Positions 35,551-45,160 are shown, numbered from the stretch's first letter. The stretch is DNA of 64,000 nucleotides from Rhizobiaceae bacterium (GCA_017643025.1 JAEPOG010000001.1:1-64000), one strand, 5' to 3'. A program made the numbers and translations. The notes: a model not told the origin generated them from the sequence alone.

Positions 35551-36306
35551 CTAGGCGGCCTCGCCGATCAGCCCGGCATAGCCATGCGTCTCGAGCTCCA
35601 GCGCCAGCGACTTGTCGCCCGACTTCACGACACGGCCCTGCGACAGGACGTGGACGGTGTCGGGCACGATGTGCTCCAGCAGGCGCTGGTAGTGGGTGAT
35701 GACCACGAAGGCGCGGTCGGGCGAGCGCAGCGCGTTGACGCCGTCGGCCACGATCTTCAGCGCATCAATGTCGAGACCGGAATCGGTCTCGTCGAGAACG
35801 CAGAGCTTCGGCTCCAGCAGCTTCATCTGCAGGATTTCGGCGCGCTTCTTCTCGCCGCCCGAAAAGCCGACATTGAGCGGGCGCTTCAGCATGTCCGGGT
35901 TCATTTCGAGCGAACCGGCTGCGTTCTTCACCAGCTTCATGAATTCAGGGATTTTCAGCGGGTCCTCGCCGCGCGCCTTGCGCAGCGAGTTCATCGCCAC
36001 CTTGAGGAATTCCATCGTGGCGACTCCCGGTATCTCCATCGGGTACTGGAAGGCGAGGAAGATACCTCTTGCGGCGCGCTCGGCCGGGTCGAGTTCGAGG
36101 ATCGACTCGCCATTGTAGAGAATGTCGCCTTCGGTCACCTCGTAGTCTTCGCGGCCGGCCAGAATGTAAGACAGCGTCGACTTGCCGGAGCCGTTCGGCC
36201 CCATGATCGCCGCCACCTCGCCGGCCTTCACCGTCAGGTCGAGTCCGCGAATGATCTCGGTGCCGTCATCGGCAATGCGGGCGTGAAGGTTCTTGATCTC
36301 AAGCAT
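35551..36306 (-). CDS. sufC: Fe-S assembly ATPase SufC
   Basis: 251-residue ABC-type ATPase, soluble, energising the SufBCD scaffold. Walker A is GPNGSGKS near residues 35-42, the signature FSGGEKKR near 148-155, and Walker B LCVLDETDSGLD near 169-180. The ETDSGLD is characteristic of SufC. It adjoins sufD. Confidence 0.96.
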   Translation of the reverse strand: MLEIKNLHARIADDGTEIIRGLDLTVKAGEVAAIMGPNGSGKSTLSYILAGREDYEVTEGDILYNGESILELDPAERAARGIFLAFQYPMEIPGVATMEFLKVAMNSLRKARGEDPLKIPEFMKLVKNAAGSLEMNPDMLKRPLNVGFSGGEKKRAEILQMKLLEPKLCVLDETDSGLDIDALKIVADGVNALRSPDRAFVVITHYQRLLEHIVPDTVHVLSQGRVVKSGDKSLALELETHGYAGLIGEAA

Positions 36307-36367
36307 CTTTGTTCTTTCAGTCGTGGCCGCCAGTGGCGGCAGTCAAATTCGATGTTTGGTGTGCCGG

Positions 36368-36526
36368 TTACAGGCCCAGCGCTGCCCTCAGCGGCGGCAG
36401 GAAACTGGCTGCGATCAGCCCGACCCCGACGCCCAGCGCAAAGCGGAAGGCGCGGCTGGCACGCGGAACGAAGGCTGCCAGGAAGCCGCAGACGGCGCCG
36501 TAGAATGCAAGGGTCACGGGGTCCAT
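36368..36526 (-). CDS. 52-residue membrane protein encoded inside the suf operon
   Basis: Reading the minus strand from 36526 gives an ATG-started frame ending TAA at 36370-36368. The start shares its A with the sufB stop (TGATG), a typical coupled junction. The product starts [15 protein letters not shown], has two hydrophobic stretches (about residues 5-20 and 29-46) around a basic turn (VPRASRAFR), and ends LRAALGL. No family is recognised. Coupling to sufB and third-position GC bias argue that it is real. It may be a membrane anchor for Suf or an unrelated small gene. Confidence 0.6.
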   Translation of the reverse strand: MDPVTLAFYGAVCGFLAAFVPRASRAFRFALGVGVGLIAASFLPPLRAALGL

Positions 36527-38052
36527 CAGCCGACACTCCCCTCAAGTGAAATGCCGATCAGCTTCTGCGCCTCGACGGCAAACTCCATCGGCAGTTTCTG
36601 GATAACGTCCTTGACGAAGCCGTTGACGATCAGCGCGATCGCCTCCTCTTCCGGCACGCCGCGCTGCATCACGTAAAACAGCTGGTCGTCGGATATCTTC
36701 GACGTCGTCGCTTCGTGCTCCAGCTTGGCGCTCGCATTCTTAGCCTCGATGTAAGGCACGGTATGCGCGCCGCAATCGTTGCCGATCAGCAGCGAGTCGC
36801 AATTGGTGAAGTTGCGCGCATTCTCCGCCTTGCGGTGAACCGATACCTGCCCGCGATATGTGTTGTTCGAATTGCCGGCCGAAATGCCCTTGGAGATGAT
36901 CCGGCTCACCGTATTCTTGCCGAGATGGATCATCTTGGTGCCGCTGTCGATCTGCTGGTAGCCGTTCGACACCGCGATCGAATAGAACTCGCCCTGGCTG
37001 TTGTCGCCGCGCAGGATGCAGGACGGGTATTTCCAGGTGATGGCCGAGCCGGTCTCCACTTGCGTCCACGAAATCTTGGAATTTTTGCCACGGCAATCGC
37101 CACGCTTGGTGACGAAATTGTAGATGCCGCCCTTGCCCTGCGCATCGCCGGGATACCAGTTCTGCACGGTCGAATATTTGATCTCGGCGTCGTCCAGCGC
37201 GATCAGCTCGACCACCGCCGCATGCAACTGGTTCTCGTCGCGCTGCGGCGCCGTGCAGCCTTCCAGATAGGAGACGTAGGAGCCCTCATCGGCGATGATC
37301 AGCGTGCGTTCGAACTGGCCCGTGTTCTTCTCGTTGATGCGGAAATAGGTCGACAGCTCCATCGGGCAGCGCACGCCCTTGGGCACGTAGACGAACGAGC
37401 CGTCAGTGAAGACCGCAGAGTTGAGCGTGGCATAGAAATTGTCCGAGATCGGCACCACGGAACCGAGATACTTCCTCACCAGGTCCGGATGCTCCCGGAT
37501 CGCCTCGGAGATCGAACAGAAGATGACGCCGGCCTTGGCCAGTTCCTTCTTGAAGGTGGTGACGACGGAGACGGAATCAAACACCGCGTCCACTGCGACT
37601 CGACCGGACGAATAGACATTGTCGTTGGCGACATCGTCGCCTTCGCCCTCATCGGCTGTCGGCTTCTGCACGCCGGCGAGAATCTCCTGCTCCTTAAGCG
37701 GAATGCCGAGCTTCTCGTAGACCTTGAGCAGTTCCGGATCGACCTCGTCGAGCGACTTCGGTCCGTCCTGCTTCTTCGGCGCGGCGTAGTAGTGAATGTC
37801 CTGGAAATCGATCTTGGGGTAGCTGACGCGCGCCCAGTTGGGCTCCTCAAGCGTCAGCCAGCGCCGGTAGGCGGACAGGCGCCATTCGAGCATCCACTCC
37901 GGCTCTCCCTTTTTCTCGGAGATGAACCGGATGATGTCCTCGTTCAGACCCTTCGGAGCCTTGTCGGTCTCGATGAGCGTCTCGAAACCGTATTTGTACT
38001 GGTCCACATCGATCTTGCGGACCTGCTCGATGGTCTCCTGCACAGCAGGCAT
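36526..38052 (-). CDS. sufB: Fe-S cluster assembly scaffold SufB
   Basis: 508-residue main scaffold of the SUF system, where the nascent cluster is built. SufB motifs include [28 protein letters not shown] and [13 protein letters not shown], with conserved Cys in the beta-helix. The C-terminal half ends in [15 protein letters not shown]. The ATG at 38052 is preceded by AGGATGGAG. The stop couples to the 52-residue ORF. Confidence 0.96.
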   Translation of the reverse strand: MPAVQETIEQVRKIDVDQYKYGFETLIETDKAPKGLNEDIIRFISEKKGEPEWMLEWRLSAYRRWLTLEEPNWARVSYPKIDFQDIHYYAAPKKQDGPKSLDEVDPELLKVYEKLGIPLKEQEILAGVQKPTADEGEGDDVANDNVYSSGRVAVDAVFDSVSVVTTFKKELAKAGVIFCSISEAIREHPDLVRKYLGSVVPISDNFYATLNSAVFTDGSFVYVPKGVRCPMELSTYFRINEKNTGQFERTLIIADEGSYVSYLEGCTAPQRDENQLHAAVVELIALDDAEIKYSTVQNWYPGDAQGKGGIYNFVTKRGDCRGKNSKISWTQVETGSAITWKYPSCILRGDNSQGEFYSIAVSNGYQQIDSGTKMIHLGKNTVSRIISKGISAGNSNNTYRGQVSVHRKAENARNFTNCDSLLIGNDCGAHTVPYIEAKNASAKLEHEATTSKISDDQLFYVMQRGVPEEEAIALIVNGFVKDVIQKLPMEFAVEAQKLIGISLEGSVG

Positions 38053-38204
38053 TGGCGTTCTCCATCCTTGCCGGATTCAAGGTCCGGCAGTCGCAGACGT
38101 CAGATGCAGCCGCCCTCTCGGCGGCTTGCAGTCTACATAGTCATTGCGGCGCACGGTTTTCAGGGGCCGGGCGCCAAATCCTTCACATGGCGGTCATGAT
38201 TCTC

Positions 38205-39368
38205 TCATGCCGCCTTCGACCGCCCGCCCCGCCGCTCCGCCAGCGTTGCAAGCGCTACTTCGAACCGCCCGATTTCCGCGGGCGTCGTTTCCACGCCGAT
38301 AGAGACCCGCAGCGCACCTTCGTCGCCGTCGAATCCCATGGCCTTCAGGACGTGGCTGGGGCCGATACGGCCGGACGAACAGGCCGAACCGGCCGAGACC
38401 GCGATGCCGGCAAGATCGAACGCGATCTGCGCCGTCTCGGCCTTGAGGCCGGGTAACGTAAAGAACGTCGTGTTGGCAAGGCGTTCCACACCCTTTCCAT
38501 GAACCACGGCGTCCGGGAAACGCGCAAGCACAGCCTCCTCGACACGATCGCGCAGCGCGGCGACGCCGGGCATTGCGTCAACGCGTTCTCTCGCCATCTC
38601 GGCGGCCGCGCCAAATCCGGCGATTCCGCCCAGGTTTTCGGTTCCGGCGCGATGGCCCTTTTCCTGCCCGCCACCGGCAATCAGCGGCGCAGGCATCATC
38701 AGATCGGACATGCCGACGATGGCGCCAACCCCCTTCGGTCCGCCGATCTTGTGCGCAGAAAAGATGAAAAAATCGCCGTATCCAACTGCAATATCGACAG
38801 GAATTCGTCCCACAGCCTGCACGGCGTCGACGATCAGAACCCCACCGGCCGTCTTCACGATCTCGGCGATCCTGCCGACTGGCTGTATCACGCCGGTTTC
38901 GTTGTTTGCTGCGTGCACAGCGACCAGCGGCAGGCCGGACGACTTGTCATGGCTGCCAAGCACGCTTGCCAGCGCCGCGAGGTCTACGACACCGTTTGGG
39001 TCCACCCCGTACAGCGTCACATCGCCGGGGGCGAAACGTCCGCCGGAAAGCGTCGCCGGATGGTCGGCCGCGCAAACATAGAGATGCGAAAACCGCAGTG
39101 GGCTGCGCCCCATGCGCCAGTCGGGCGTCAGCAGCATCGATGCCGCCTCGGTGGCGCCCGAGGTGAAGACGACATGCTCGGGCTTTGCGCCGGCGAGCGC
39201 GGCCACCGACCGCCGCGCATTTTCAACAGCCCGTCGGGCGGTGCGCCCCTCAGCATGTACGGAAGACGGATTGGCCAGCTCCAGCGCCGCACCCATCGCC
39301 TCCCGCGCCTGCGGCAACAGCGGCGCGCTGGCGTTGAAATCGAGATATGCACGCGTTGCTGTCACGCG
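38205..39368 (-). CDS. Cysteine desulfurase, IscS/NifS type (first gene of the suf operon)
   Basis: 387-residue PLP enzyme. The PLP Lys is in FSAHKIGGPKG and the active-site Cys in the long loop GSACSSGRIGPSHVL near the C-terminus, marking a group I (IscS/NifS) enzyme. GTG 39368 was chosen because AGGGTGA lies seven bases upstream; ATG 39392 would add eight residues. It heads the suf genes, preceded by the ICE-like box at 39491-39507. A 152-base spacer with a hairpin (about 38108-38126) separates it from sufB. Confidence 0.9.
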   Translation of the reverse strand, partial: RVTATRAYLDFNASAPLLPQAREAMGAALELANPSSVHAEGRTARRAVENARRSVAALAGAKPEHVVFTSGATEAASMLLTPDWRMGRSPLRFSHLYVCAADHPATLSGGRFAPGDVTLYGVDPNGVVDLAALASVLGSHDKSSGLPLVAVHAANNETGVIQPVGRIAEIVKTAGGVLIVDAVQAVGRIPVDIAVGYGDFFIFSAHKIGGPKGVGAIVGMSDLMMPAPLIAGGGQEKGHRAGTENLGGIAGFGAAAEMARERVDAMPGVAALRDRVEEAVLARFPDAVVHGKGVERLANTTFFTLPGLKAETAQIAFDLAGIAVSAGSACSSGRIGPSHVLKAMGFDGDEGALRVSIGVETTPAEIGRFEVALATLAERRGGRSKAA

Positions 39369-39490
39369 GAATTCACCCTGATTTGGCCGCATCGAAGGCG
39401 AAGCGCACCGTCCGGCGTTATTTCCTTGAAATCGAAGGCTTCGCCGTCCTATTTACGCGCCTTGCCAACTGGACGCCCGTGGCGTTTCCA

Positions 39491-39507
39491 GTTTTGAATA
39501 ATTCTAA
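39491..39507. promoter_or_regulatory. Irr-type iron control element (ICE-like box) upstream of suf
   Basis: TTTTGAATAATTCTAAA at 39491-39507 is a 7-3-7 dyad with 6 of 7 arm pairs complementary. The Rhizobiales ICE consensus, from memory, is TTTAGAA-N3-TTCTAAA, so only one arm base deviates. It lies in the divergent region between the suf operon (123 bases from its first start) and the alpha/beta hydrolase gene (95 bases). Irr control of suf by haem/iron status is established in rhizobia; its action here is inference. Confidence 0.7.
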
Positions 39508-39602
39508 ACTGGTTTCTAAGAAGCCGGCCCCGCCGCGTCAAGGGCATCGCGCCGAACGGCGTCAAACGATCTGCCCGGCGGCGGACGAATACGGAGAACA
39601 CT

Positions 39603-40277
39603 ATGCCCGAGGTCATTTTCGCTGGGCCGGCCGGCCGTCTCGAAGGCCGCTATCAGCCCTCCAGCGAGAAGAACGCGCCGATCGCGATCGTGCTGCACCC
39701 GCATCCGCAGTTTGGCGGAACGATGAACAACAAGATCGTCTACGATCTGTTCTACATGTTCCAGAAGCGCAATTTCACCACGCTTCGCTTCAATTTCCGC
39801 GGCATCGGGCGCAGCCAGGGCGAATTCGACCACGGCACGGGCGAGCTCTCCGACGCCGCAGCCGCGCTGGACTGGATCCAGTCCCTGCATCCGGATTCCA
39901 AGAGCTGCTGGGTCGCGGGCTATTCCTTCGGTGCCTGGATCGGCATGCAACTGCTCATGCGCCGCCCCGAGATCGAGGGTTTCATCTCGATTGCGCCGCA
40001 ACCGAACATCTACGATTTCGCGTTCCTGGCGCCCTGCCCGTCGTCCGGCCTGATCATTCACGGCGACGCCGACCGTGTTGCGCCGCCCAAGGACGTGCAG
40101 GGCCTCGTGGACAAGCTCCACACCCAGAAGGGCATCACCATCACGCAGAAGATCATGCCCGGCGCCAACCATTTCTTCTCCAACGACGCCGACCTGCTGA
40201 TCGAGGAATGTTCCGACTATCTTGACGCCCGCTTGCGCGGCGAGCTTGCCGAACCGAGGCCGAAGCGCATCCGCTGA
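39603..40277 (+). CDS. Alpha/beta hydrolase
   Basis: 224-residue cytoplasmic hydrolase. The nucleophile elbow is AGYSFGAWIG (GxSxG near residue 103), the acid in HGDADRVAPP and the catalytic His in GANHFFSN near 183. The N-terminal HPHPQFGGTMNN is typical of a small family of predicted esterases/dienelactone-hydrolase-like proteins. It diverges from the suf operon and may share the ICE box. No substrate is evident. Confidence 0.87.
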   Translation: MPEVIFAGPAGRLEGRYQPSSEKNAPIAIVLHPHPQFGGTMNNKIVYDLFYMFQKRNFTTLRFNFRGIGRSQGEFDHGTGELSDAAAALDWIQSLHPDSKSCWVAGYSFGAWIGMQLLMRRPEIEGFISIAPQPNIYDFAFLAPCPSSGLIIHGDADRVAPPKDVQGLVDKLHTQKGITITQKIMPGANHFFSNDADLLIEECSDYLDARLRGELAEPRPKRIR

Positions 40278-40359
40278 TTGCCAGCCGAGCGGATCGGTCT
40301 GGGCCAATATTTTGGTGCAAGCGATGATATGATGGCGGGATTCCATTGGAGCTCCGCCC

Positions 40360-41004
40360 TTGTACCAGCCGCCACACTTCATCGAGACTGACCGCGAGAC
40401 GCTGCTCGGCTTGATCCGGGCGCGCCCGCTCGGGCTGCTGATTTCGGCCACGGAAAACGGGCCGGTCGCCGATCCCATTCCCTTCCTGCTCGACACAGAC
40501 ATCGGCGAACAGGGCCGGCTGAGAGCGCATGTCGCCCGCGCCAACCCGCAATGGAAACTGATCGCCAGCCAGCCTGAAGTTCCGGTTCTGGTCGTCTTTC
40601 AGGGCTCTGATGCCTATGTCACTCCGTCCTGGTACGAGACCAAACGCGAGACCGGTAAGGTCGTGCCGACTTGGAACTACGCCATCGTTCAGGTTCGCGG
40701 CGCGGCGCGCATCATGGACGACAGGGAATGGCTGGCGAGGCAAATTCGCGATCTTACCGCGTCGCGTGAGATGCAATTCGCCGAACCCTGGGCGGTCGAT
40801 GATGCGCCGCCGCCTTTCGTCGACGCGCAAATCAAGGGCATCGTCGGCATCGAGATCGACATCCTGTCAATCGACGGCAAATGGAAGGTAAGTCAGAACA
40901 GGCCGGAGGCCGACCGCAGGGGCGTCGCGGCCGGACTGGATGAGCAGCCGGACGCCGCGGCGATGGCAGGTCTGGTGCGCAAATACGGCAAGCTGGACGG
41001 TTAG
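40360..41004 (+). CDS. FMN-binding negative transcriptional regulator family, PaiB-like
   Basis: 214 residues matching the PaiB/FMN-binding split-barrel family: [11 protein letters not shown] at the N-terminus, [21 protein letters not shown], and [24 protein letters not shown] in the middle (split here by several shared residues). The start is TTG 40360, the only start that keeps the family-typical YQPPHF. PaiB was described as a regulator in Bacillus; many homologues may be flavin enzymes. A hairpin follows at 41019-41038. Confidence 0.9.
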   Translation: MYQPPHFIETDRETLLGLIRARPLGLLISATENGPVADPIPFLLDTDIGEQGRLRAHVARANPQWKLIASQPEVPVLVVFQGSDAYVTPSWYETKRETGKVVPTWNYAIVQVRGAARIMDDREWLARQIRDLTASREMQFAEPWAVDDAPPPFVDAQIKGIVGIEIDILSIDGKWKVSQNRPEADRRGVAAGLDEQPDAAAMAGLVRKYGKLDG

Positions 41005-41018
41005 CTATGTGTCTGCGG

Positions 41019-41038
41019 CTGCCTGCGTCGGCAGGCAG
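41019..41038 (+). terminator. Candidate hairpin terminator between the PaiB-like gene and tyrS
   Basis: CTGCCTGC-GTCG-GCAGGCAG (41019-41038) is a perfect 8-bp stem with a 4-base loop, 14 bases after the stop. The following TGCTTGTTA has only a weak T run. A second GC dyad, GGCGCGC...GCGCGCC at about 41070-41098, lies in the tyrS leader. Either could terminate or regulate. Confidence 0.45.
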
Positions 41039-41120
41039 TGCTTGTTATCCGGCCTCCCCTGATGCAAAAGGCGCGCGTCCGCCTCGCAGCGGCGCGCCAG
41101 TCAGCACTCAGGGTTCAGAA

Positions 41121-42374
41121 ATGTCCGCCTTCAAATCCGATTTCCTGCGTACTTTGTCCGAGCGTGGCTTCATCCACCAGATTTCGGATGAAACCGGCCT
41201 AGACGAGCTGTTCGCGAAGGAAACGGTGACAGCCTATATCGGCTTCGACGCCACGGCGAAGAGCCTGCACGCAGGCTCGCTGATCCAGATCATGCTGTTG
41301 CACTGGCTGCAGCAGACCGGACACCGGCCGATTGCGCTGATGGGCGGCGGCACCTCCATGATTGGCGACCCGTCCTTCAAGGACGAGGCGCGCAAGCTGC
41401 TCACGCCGGCCGATATCGAGGCTAATCTCGAAGGTATCCGGCGCAATTTCGCGCCCTACCTGAGCTTCGGAAGCGGCCCGAAGGACGCGTTGATGATCAA
41501 CAATGCCGACTGGCTTATGGGGCTCAACTATGTCGAGTTCCTGCGCGACGTCGGCCGCCATTTCTCCGTCAACCGCATGCTGTCTTTCGACAGCGTGAAG
41601 CTGAGGCTCGACCGCGAGCAGTCGCTGTCGTTCCTAGAGTTCAACTACATGATCCTCCAGGCCTACGACTTCGTGGAGCTCAACAAGCGCCACGACTGCC
41701 GCCTGCAAATGGGCGGCTCGGACCAGTGGGGCAACATCGTCAACGGCATCGACCTCGGCCACCGGCTGGGCGCGCCGCAGCTCTACGCGCTGACCTCTCC
41801 GCTGCTCGCCACCTCGTCGGGCGCCAAGATGGGCAAGACCGCGGCGGGCGCGCTTTGGCTCGATCCGGAAATGACCAGCCCGTGGGATTTCTGGCAGTAC
41901 TGGCGCAATACCGAAGACGCCGATGTCGGTCGCTTCCTCAAGCTCTACACGACGCTGCCGCTTGATGAGATCGCGCGGCTGGCAGCGCTCGATGGCGCCG
42001 AGATCAACGACGCCAAGAAGGTGCTCGCCACGGAAGTGACCGCGATGCTGCATGGCAGGGCGGCGGCCGACGAGGCGGCGGAGACTGCCCGCAAGACTTT
42101 CGAGGAAGGCGCACTTGCCGAAAGCCTGCCGACGATCGAGGTGCCGAAGGCCGAGCTGGATTCTGGGATGGGACTGCTGAACCTGATGGTTCAGGCCGGC
42201 TTGGCCGCGTCGAACGGCGAGGCGCGCCGCCATGTCCAGGGCGGCGCGGTGCGCGTCAACGACGCCCAGATCAGCGATCCGAAAGCTACCGTTTCAAATG
42301 GCGACCTGACTTCCGAAGGTGTCGTGAAATTCTCGCTTGGCAAGAAGAAGCACATTCTGGTTCGTCCAGTCTGA
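41121..42374 (+). CDS. tyrS: Tyrosyl-tRNA synthetase
   Basis: 417-residue class I synthetase charging tRNA-Tyr. The HIGH-like motif is HAGS at residues 50-53, the KMSKS-like motif KMGKT in [10 protein letters not shown] near 236, and tyrosine-pocket residues lie in [10 protein letters not shown]-terminal S4 RNA-binding domain (about 350-417) includes [20 protein letters not shown] 41121 follows the family N-terminus; the frame upstream is unconserved. Its tRNA gene is at 15181-15265. Confidence 0.95.
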   Translation: MSAFKSDFLRTLSERGFIHQISDETGLDELFAKETVTAYIGFDATAKSLHAGSLIQIMLLHWLQQTGHRPIALMGGGTSMIGDPSFKDEARKLLTPADIEANLEGIRRNFAPYLSFGSGPKDALMINNADWLMGLNYVEFLRDVGRHFSVNRMLSFDSVKLRLDREQSLSFLEFNYMILQAYDFVELNKRHDCRLQMGGSDQWGNIVNGIDLGHRLGAPQLYALTSPLLATSSGAKMGKTAAGALWLDPEMTSPWDFWQYWRNTEDADVGRFLKLYTTLPLDEIARLAALDGAEINDAKKVLATEVTAMLHGRAAADEAAETARKTFEEGALAESLPTIEVPKAELDSGMGLLNLMVQAGLAASNGEARRHVQGGAVRVNDAQISDPKATVSNGDLTSEGVVKFSLGKKKHILVRPV

Positions 42375-42386
42375 ACCGGGCGGACT

Positions 42387-42881
42387 TCAGGCCTTCCACC
42401 AATCCGGGCCTTCGATCCGGTCGATCCCTTCGCGGCCAAGATCGGCCAGCCTTGCATCAAGCCGTGCATCGCCGATCGCTAGTTCCGGCGCGAGTTCGAC
42501 CAGCGGCACCAGCACGAAGGCGCGGTCCATCATGCGCGGGTGCGGCAGCTGCAGCCCCGGCTCATCCACTTCGAGATCACCGAAGATCAGCACGTCGAGA
42601 TCGACGCTGCGCGGGCCCCATCGCCGGTCACGGACGCGGTGCAGCTGCTTTTCGGTTTCTAGACAGCGCGCCAGCAGTTCGCGCGGCGGAAGGCTCGTGC
42701 TGACTTCAGCCGCGGCGTTGAGAAAATCCGGCTGATCGGTGATGCCCCAAGGCGGCGTCTTGTAAAGCGATGACACGGCCTCGACCGCGATTTCCGGGTC
42801 GGCGTCCAATATCCTGAGCGCTTCCGCCATGGTAGCGCGCGGATCGCCGATATTGCCGCCCAAGCCGAGGTAGGCGTGCAC
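42387..42881 (-). CDS. folK: 2-amino-4-hydroxy-6-hydroxymethyldihydropteridine pyrophosphokinase
   Basis: HPPK of folate biosynthesis, 164 residues from GTG 42881. Motifs are LGLGGNIGDP (residues 5-14), TPPWGITDQPDFLNA and GPRSVDLDVLIFGD. GTG 42881 directly follows the folB stop and gives the usual family start; an ATG at 42914, overlapping folB, is the alternative. With folP and folB it makes a compact folate operon on the minus strand. Confidence 0.92.
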   Translation of the reverse strand: MHAYLGLGGNIGDPRATMAEALRILDADPEIAVEAVSSLYKTPPWGITDQPDFLNAAAEVSTSLPPRELLARCLETEKQLHRVRDRRWGPRSVDLDVLIFGDLEVDEPGLQLPHPRMMDRAFVLVPLVELAPELAIGDARLDARLADLGREGIDRIEGPDWWKA

Positions 42882-42882
42882 G

Positions 42883-43248
42883 CTATTGCGGCCAGGCAAC
42901 GGTGACCTCGACATGGTCGAGAACGCCCGGAACCGGCGCATTGGGCTTCCTGACGGTGATTTCGGCGCGAACGATTTGGGGAAAGCGCTGGCAAAGCGCC
43001 TTCGCCACGTCAAGCGCAAGCGCCTCGATTAGAAAGCGCCGCTTGCCGGTGACGATCTGTTCGATCACCGCGAATGCCTCGCCATAGTCGACCGTCTCGT
43101 CGATGGCGTCCTCGTCCAGCGGCTGTCCCGGACTGACGAGAAGCACCGCGTCTACGTAGAATCGCTGGCCGAGCGTTTCCTCGGCGTCGTGCACGCCATG
43201 GCGGGCGAAGAAGGCGCAATTCTGCAGCCGGATCGTGTAGTCGGTCAT
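42883..43248 (-). CDS. folB: Dihydroneopterin aldolase
   Basis: 121-residue aldolase making 6-hydroxymethyl-dihydropterin. Family stretches are FFARHGVHDAEETLGQRFYVD (in pieces at residues 13-33) and DYGEAFAVIEQ, with the acid/base Lys region VRKPNAPVPG near the C-terminus. Its ATG overlaps the folP stop (ATGA) and its stop is just before folK. Confidence 0.93.
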   Translation of the reverse strand: MTDYTIRLQNCAFFARHGVHDAEETLGQRFYVDAVLLVSPGQPLDEDAIDETVDYGEAFAVIEQIVTGKRRFLIEALALDVAKALCQRFPQIVRAEITVRKPNAPVPGVLDHVEVTVAWPQ

Positions 43249-44087
43249 CGCGCCACGCTATCGAGCACCGCGTCCGCCATGTCCAGTGCCGCCTTGTTCA
43301 TCGCGACATCATGGACCCGGAATATGGCGGCGCCCTTCATGCGTAATATTGCGCTCGTGGCCGCGGTGCCGATGTCACGCTCGTCGCCCTCCCGCCCGGT
43401 GACCGTGCCAATGAAGCGCTTGCGCGACGTGCCGACCATGAAAGGGTGTCCGAGATCGAGCAGTTTCTCGAACCGCGCCATCAGCGCCAGATTGTCGCCT
43501 GCGTCCTTTGCAAACCCGAAGCCAGGATCGAGCACGACCTGCTCGTCGCGAACGCCAGCCTTTCGGGCGACTTCTAGCGAATTCCGCAAAAAGAAATGCT
43601 GATCCTCGACGACATCGGCCAATTTCTCACGTTCCCGCCCGGTATGCATGACAACCAACCCTGCCCCGGTTTCGGCCGCCAGGTCGGCAATTGCCGTTTC
43701 GCGGGACAGCCCCCAGACGTCGTTGACGATGTGCGCGCCAGCCTCGACCGCCATTCGCGCCGTCTCGGCGCGATAGGTGTCGACCGACACGATAGCACCG
43801 GGCATCGCGGCAACCTGTTCGATTACGGGCAGGATACGCCGCTGTTCCTCCTCCGGCGATACCGGCTCGGCGCCGGGCCGCGTGGATTCGCCGCCGATGT
43901 CGATGATCGCTGCCCCTTCCGAAAGCATGCGCTGAGCCTGGGCAAGCGCCGCTTCAAGATCGGCATGGCGGCCGCCATCCGAGAAACTGTCCGGCGTCAC
44001 ATTCAGGATGCCCATGATCAGGGCCTTCGGGCCGATTTCAAGCGTCCGGCTGTGGGCGAGCGTCCAAATCTTTGGCTTTCGGGACAT
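43245..44087 (-). CDS. folP: Dihydropteroate synthase
   Basis: 280-residue TIM-barrel enzyme that joins pABA to the pterin pyrophosphate; it is the sulfonamide target. Motifs are MGILNVTPDSFSDGG, IDIGGESTRPGAEPV and DPGFGFAKD, with GTSRKRFIG near the C-terminus. ATG 44087, nine bases after GGAG, is preferred to an upstream TTG. It heads the folP-folB-folK operon. Confidence 0.95.
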   Translation of the reverse strand: MSRKPKIWTLAHSRTLEIGPKALIMGILNVTPDSFSDGGRHADLEAALAQAQRMLSEGAAIIDIGGESTRPGAEPVSPEEEQRRILPVIEQVAAMPGAIVSVDTYRAETARMAVEAGAHIVNDVWGLSRETAIADLAAETGAGLVVMHTGREREKLADVVEDQHFFLRNSLEVARKAGVRDEQVVLDPGFGFAKDAGDNLALMARFEKLLDLGHPFMVGTSRKRFIGTVTGREGDERDIGTAATSAILRMKGAAIFRVHDVAMNKAALDMADAVLDSVAR

Positions 44088-44227
44088 GCAACTCAACTCC
44101 GGCGGAAGCAGGGTGGATCAATCAGCCTTCGCGCCGCTTGGCAACCATTTCGGTACAAAGAACGTGTTTCCCGTTGCGCCCGCGTCCCGGCTCGCGCAAG
44201 GTGGTGGCAACCGGAGAGACAGCCAAC

Positions 44228-44833
44228 GTGAAAATCGTTCGGGGGATTGCTGCCGTCTTCCTGCTTCTGGCCCTACCCGCCGAAGGCGCGTCGCTATCCA
44301 AGACCTACAGCTATTTCAACATCGGCGGAAATACGCTCGAAGAGATCCAGCGCGAACTCGACAGGCGAGGACCGAGGCTGAACAGCACCGGCAGGCGCCA
44401 TCCCGGCGCGACCATGATGGAGTTCAACACCAACGTCCGCTACGGCGAAAGCGGCAACCGCTGCCGCGTGATCGATGCGACCGTTCGTGTGGAGGCAAGG
44501 GTGATCCTGCCGCGCTGGAGGTCGAGACGCAGGTCGGACAGTCATACCCAACTGATCTGGGATACCCTCTCTTCCGACATCAAGCGCCATGAAGAGAGCC
44601 ATGTCATTATCGCCAAGAACCACGCCCGCGATCTCGAAAATGCCCTGAAAGGCATGTGGCCGCAGCGGGACTGCGATCTGGCGGCAGACAAGGTTCAGGA
44701 GATCACCCACAGGATCATGTCGAACCACGATGAAGCCCAGGCCAGGTTCGACCGCATCGAGGGCATCAATTTCGAAAGGCGCATCCTGCGGCTTCTGGAA
44801 TACAGGATGGAGCGCGCCGCCGCCGGGCGCTAG
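44228..44833 (+). CDS. Secreted DUF922-like protein with an HEESH motif
   Basis: 201 residues from GTG 44228, with a signal peptide (about residues 1-21, ending LPAEGA). Family features are YSYFNIGGNTLEEIQREL near the N-terminus and RHEESHVIIAKNHARDLE around residues 121-138. The HEESH segment fits the HExxH zinc-protease signature, so a periplasmic metalloprotease is possible, although DUF922 has no established function. It diverges from folP and converges with the ferredoxin gene (six bases apart). Confidence 0.82.
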   Translation: MKIVRGIAAVFLLLALPAEGASLSKTYSYFNIGGNTLEEIQRELDRRGPRLNSTGRRHPGATMMEFNTNVRYGESGNRCRVIDATVRVEARVILPRWRSRRRSDSHTQLIWDTLSSDIKRHEESHVIIAKNHARDLENALKGMWPQRDCDLAADKVQEITHRIMSNHDEAQARFDRIEGINFERRILRLLEYRMERAAAGR

Positions 44834-44839
44834 GCTTGC

Positions 44840-45160
44840 TCAGCCCTGCCGCTCGGGCACGCTCACAACGAGACCGTCAAGCGTATCGGAAACCTGAATC
44901 TGGCAGGAAAGCCGCGAATTCGGCCTGACATCGTAGCCGAAATCGAGCATGTCTTCCTCCATCGCCTCCGGCGGACCGACCGTTTCCGTCCAGCCCTCGT
45001 CGACATAGACATGGCAGGTCGCGCAGGCGCAGGCGCCGCCGCATTCGGCCTCGATGCCCGGAACGCCATTGCGGATCGCGTTCTCCATCACGGTGGAACC
45101 GACCGGCGCATCGACATCGTAGCGAGTGCCGTCAAACGCGACATAGGTGATCTTCGGCAT
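44840..45160 (-). CDS. [2Fe-2S] ferredoxin, adrenodoxin-like
   Basis: 106-residue electron carrier. The four cluster ligands are arranged C-x5-C-x2-C in CGGACACATC (about residues 40-49) plus C in LSCQIQ near 87. MEEDMLDFG is typical of the adrenodoxin/FdVI type that serves P450s and Fe-S assembly. ATG 45160 matches the family start ([11 protein letters not shown]). Confidence 0.93.
   Translation of the reverse strand: MPKITYVAFDGTRYDVDAPVGSTVMENAIRNGVPGIEAECGGACACATCHVYVDEGWTETVGPPEAMEEDMLDFGYDVRPNSRLSCQIQVSDTLDGLVVSVPERQG

Noticed and set aside
36715..38199. 494-codon plus-strand open frame
   Set aside because: It lies opposite sufB, which has full family motifs; the translated frame is Arg/Leu/Val-rich with no domain.
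41005..41120. Structured leader of tyrS as a possible T-box
   Set aside because: No T-box sequence or specifier hairpin is visible, and T-boxes are not expected for tyrS in alphaproteobacteria; plain hairpins suffice.
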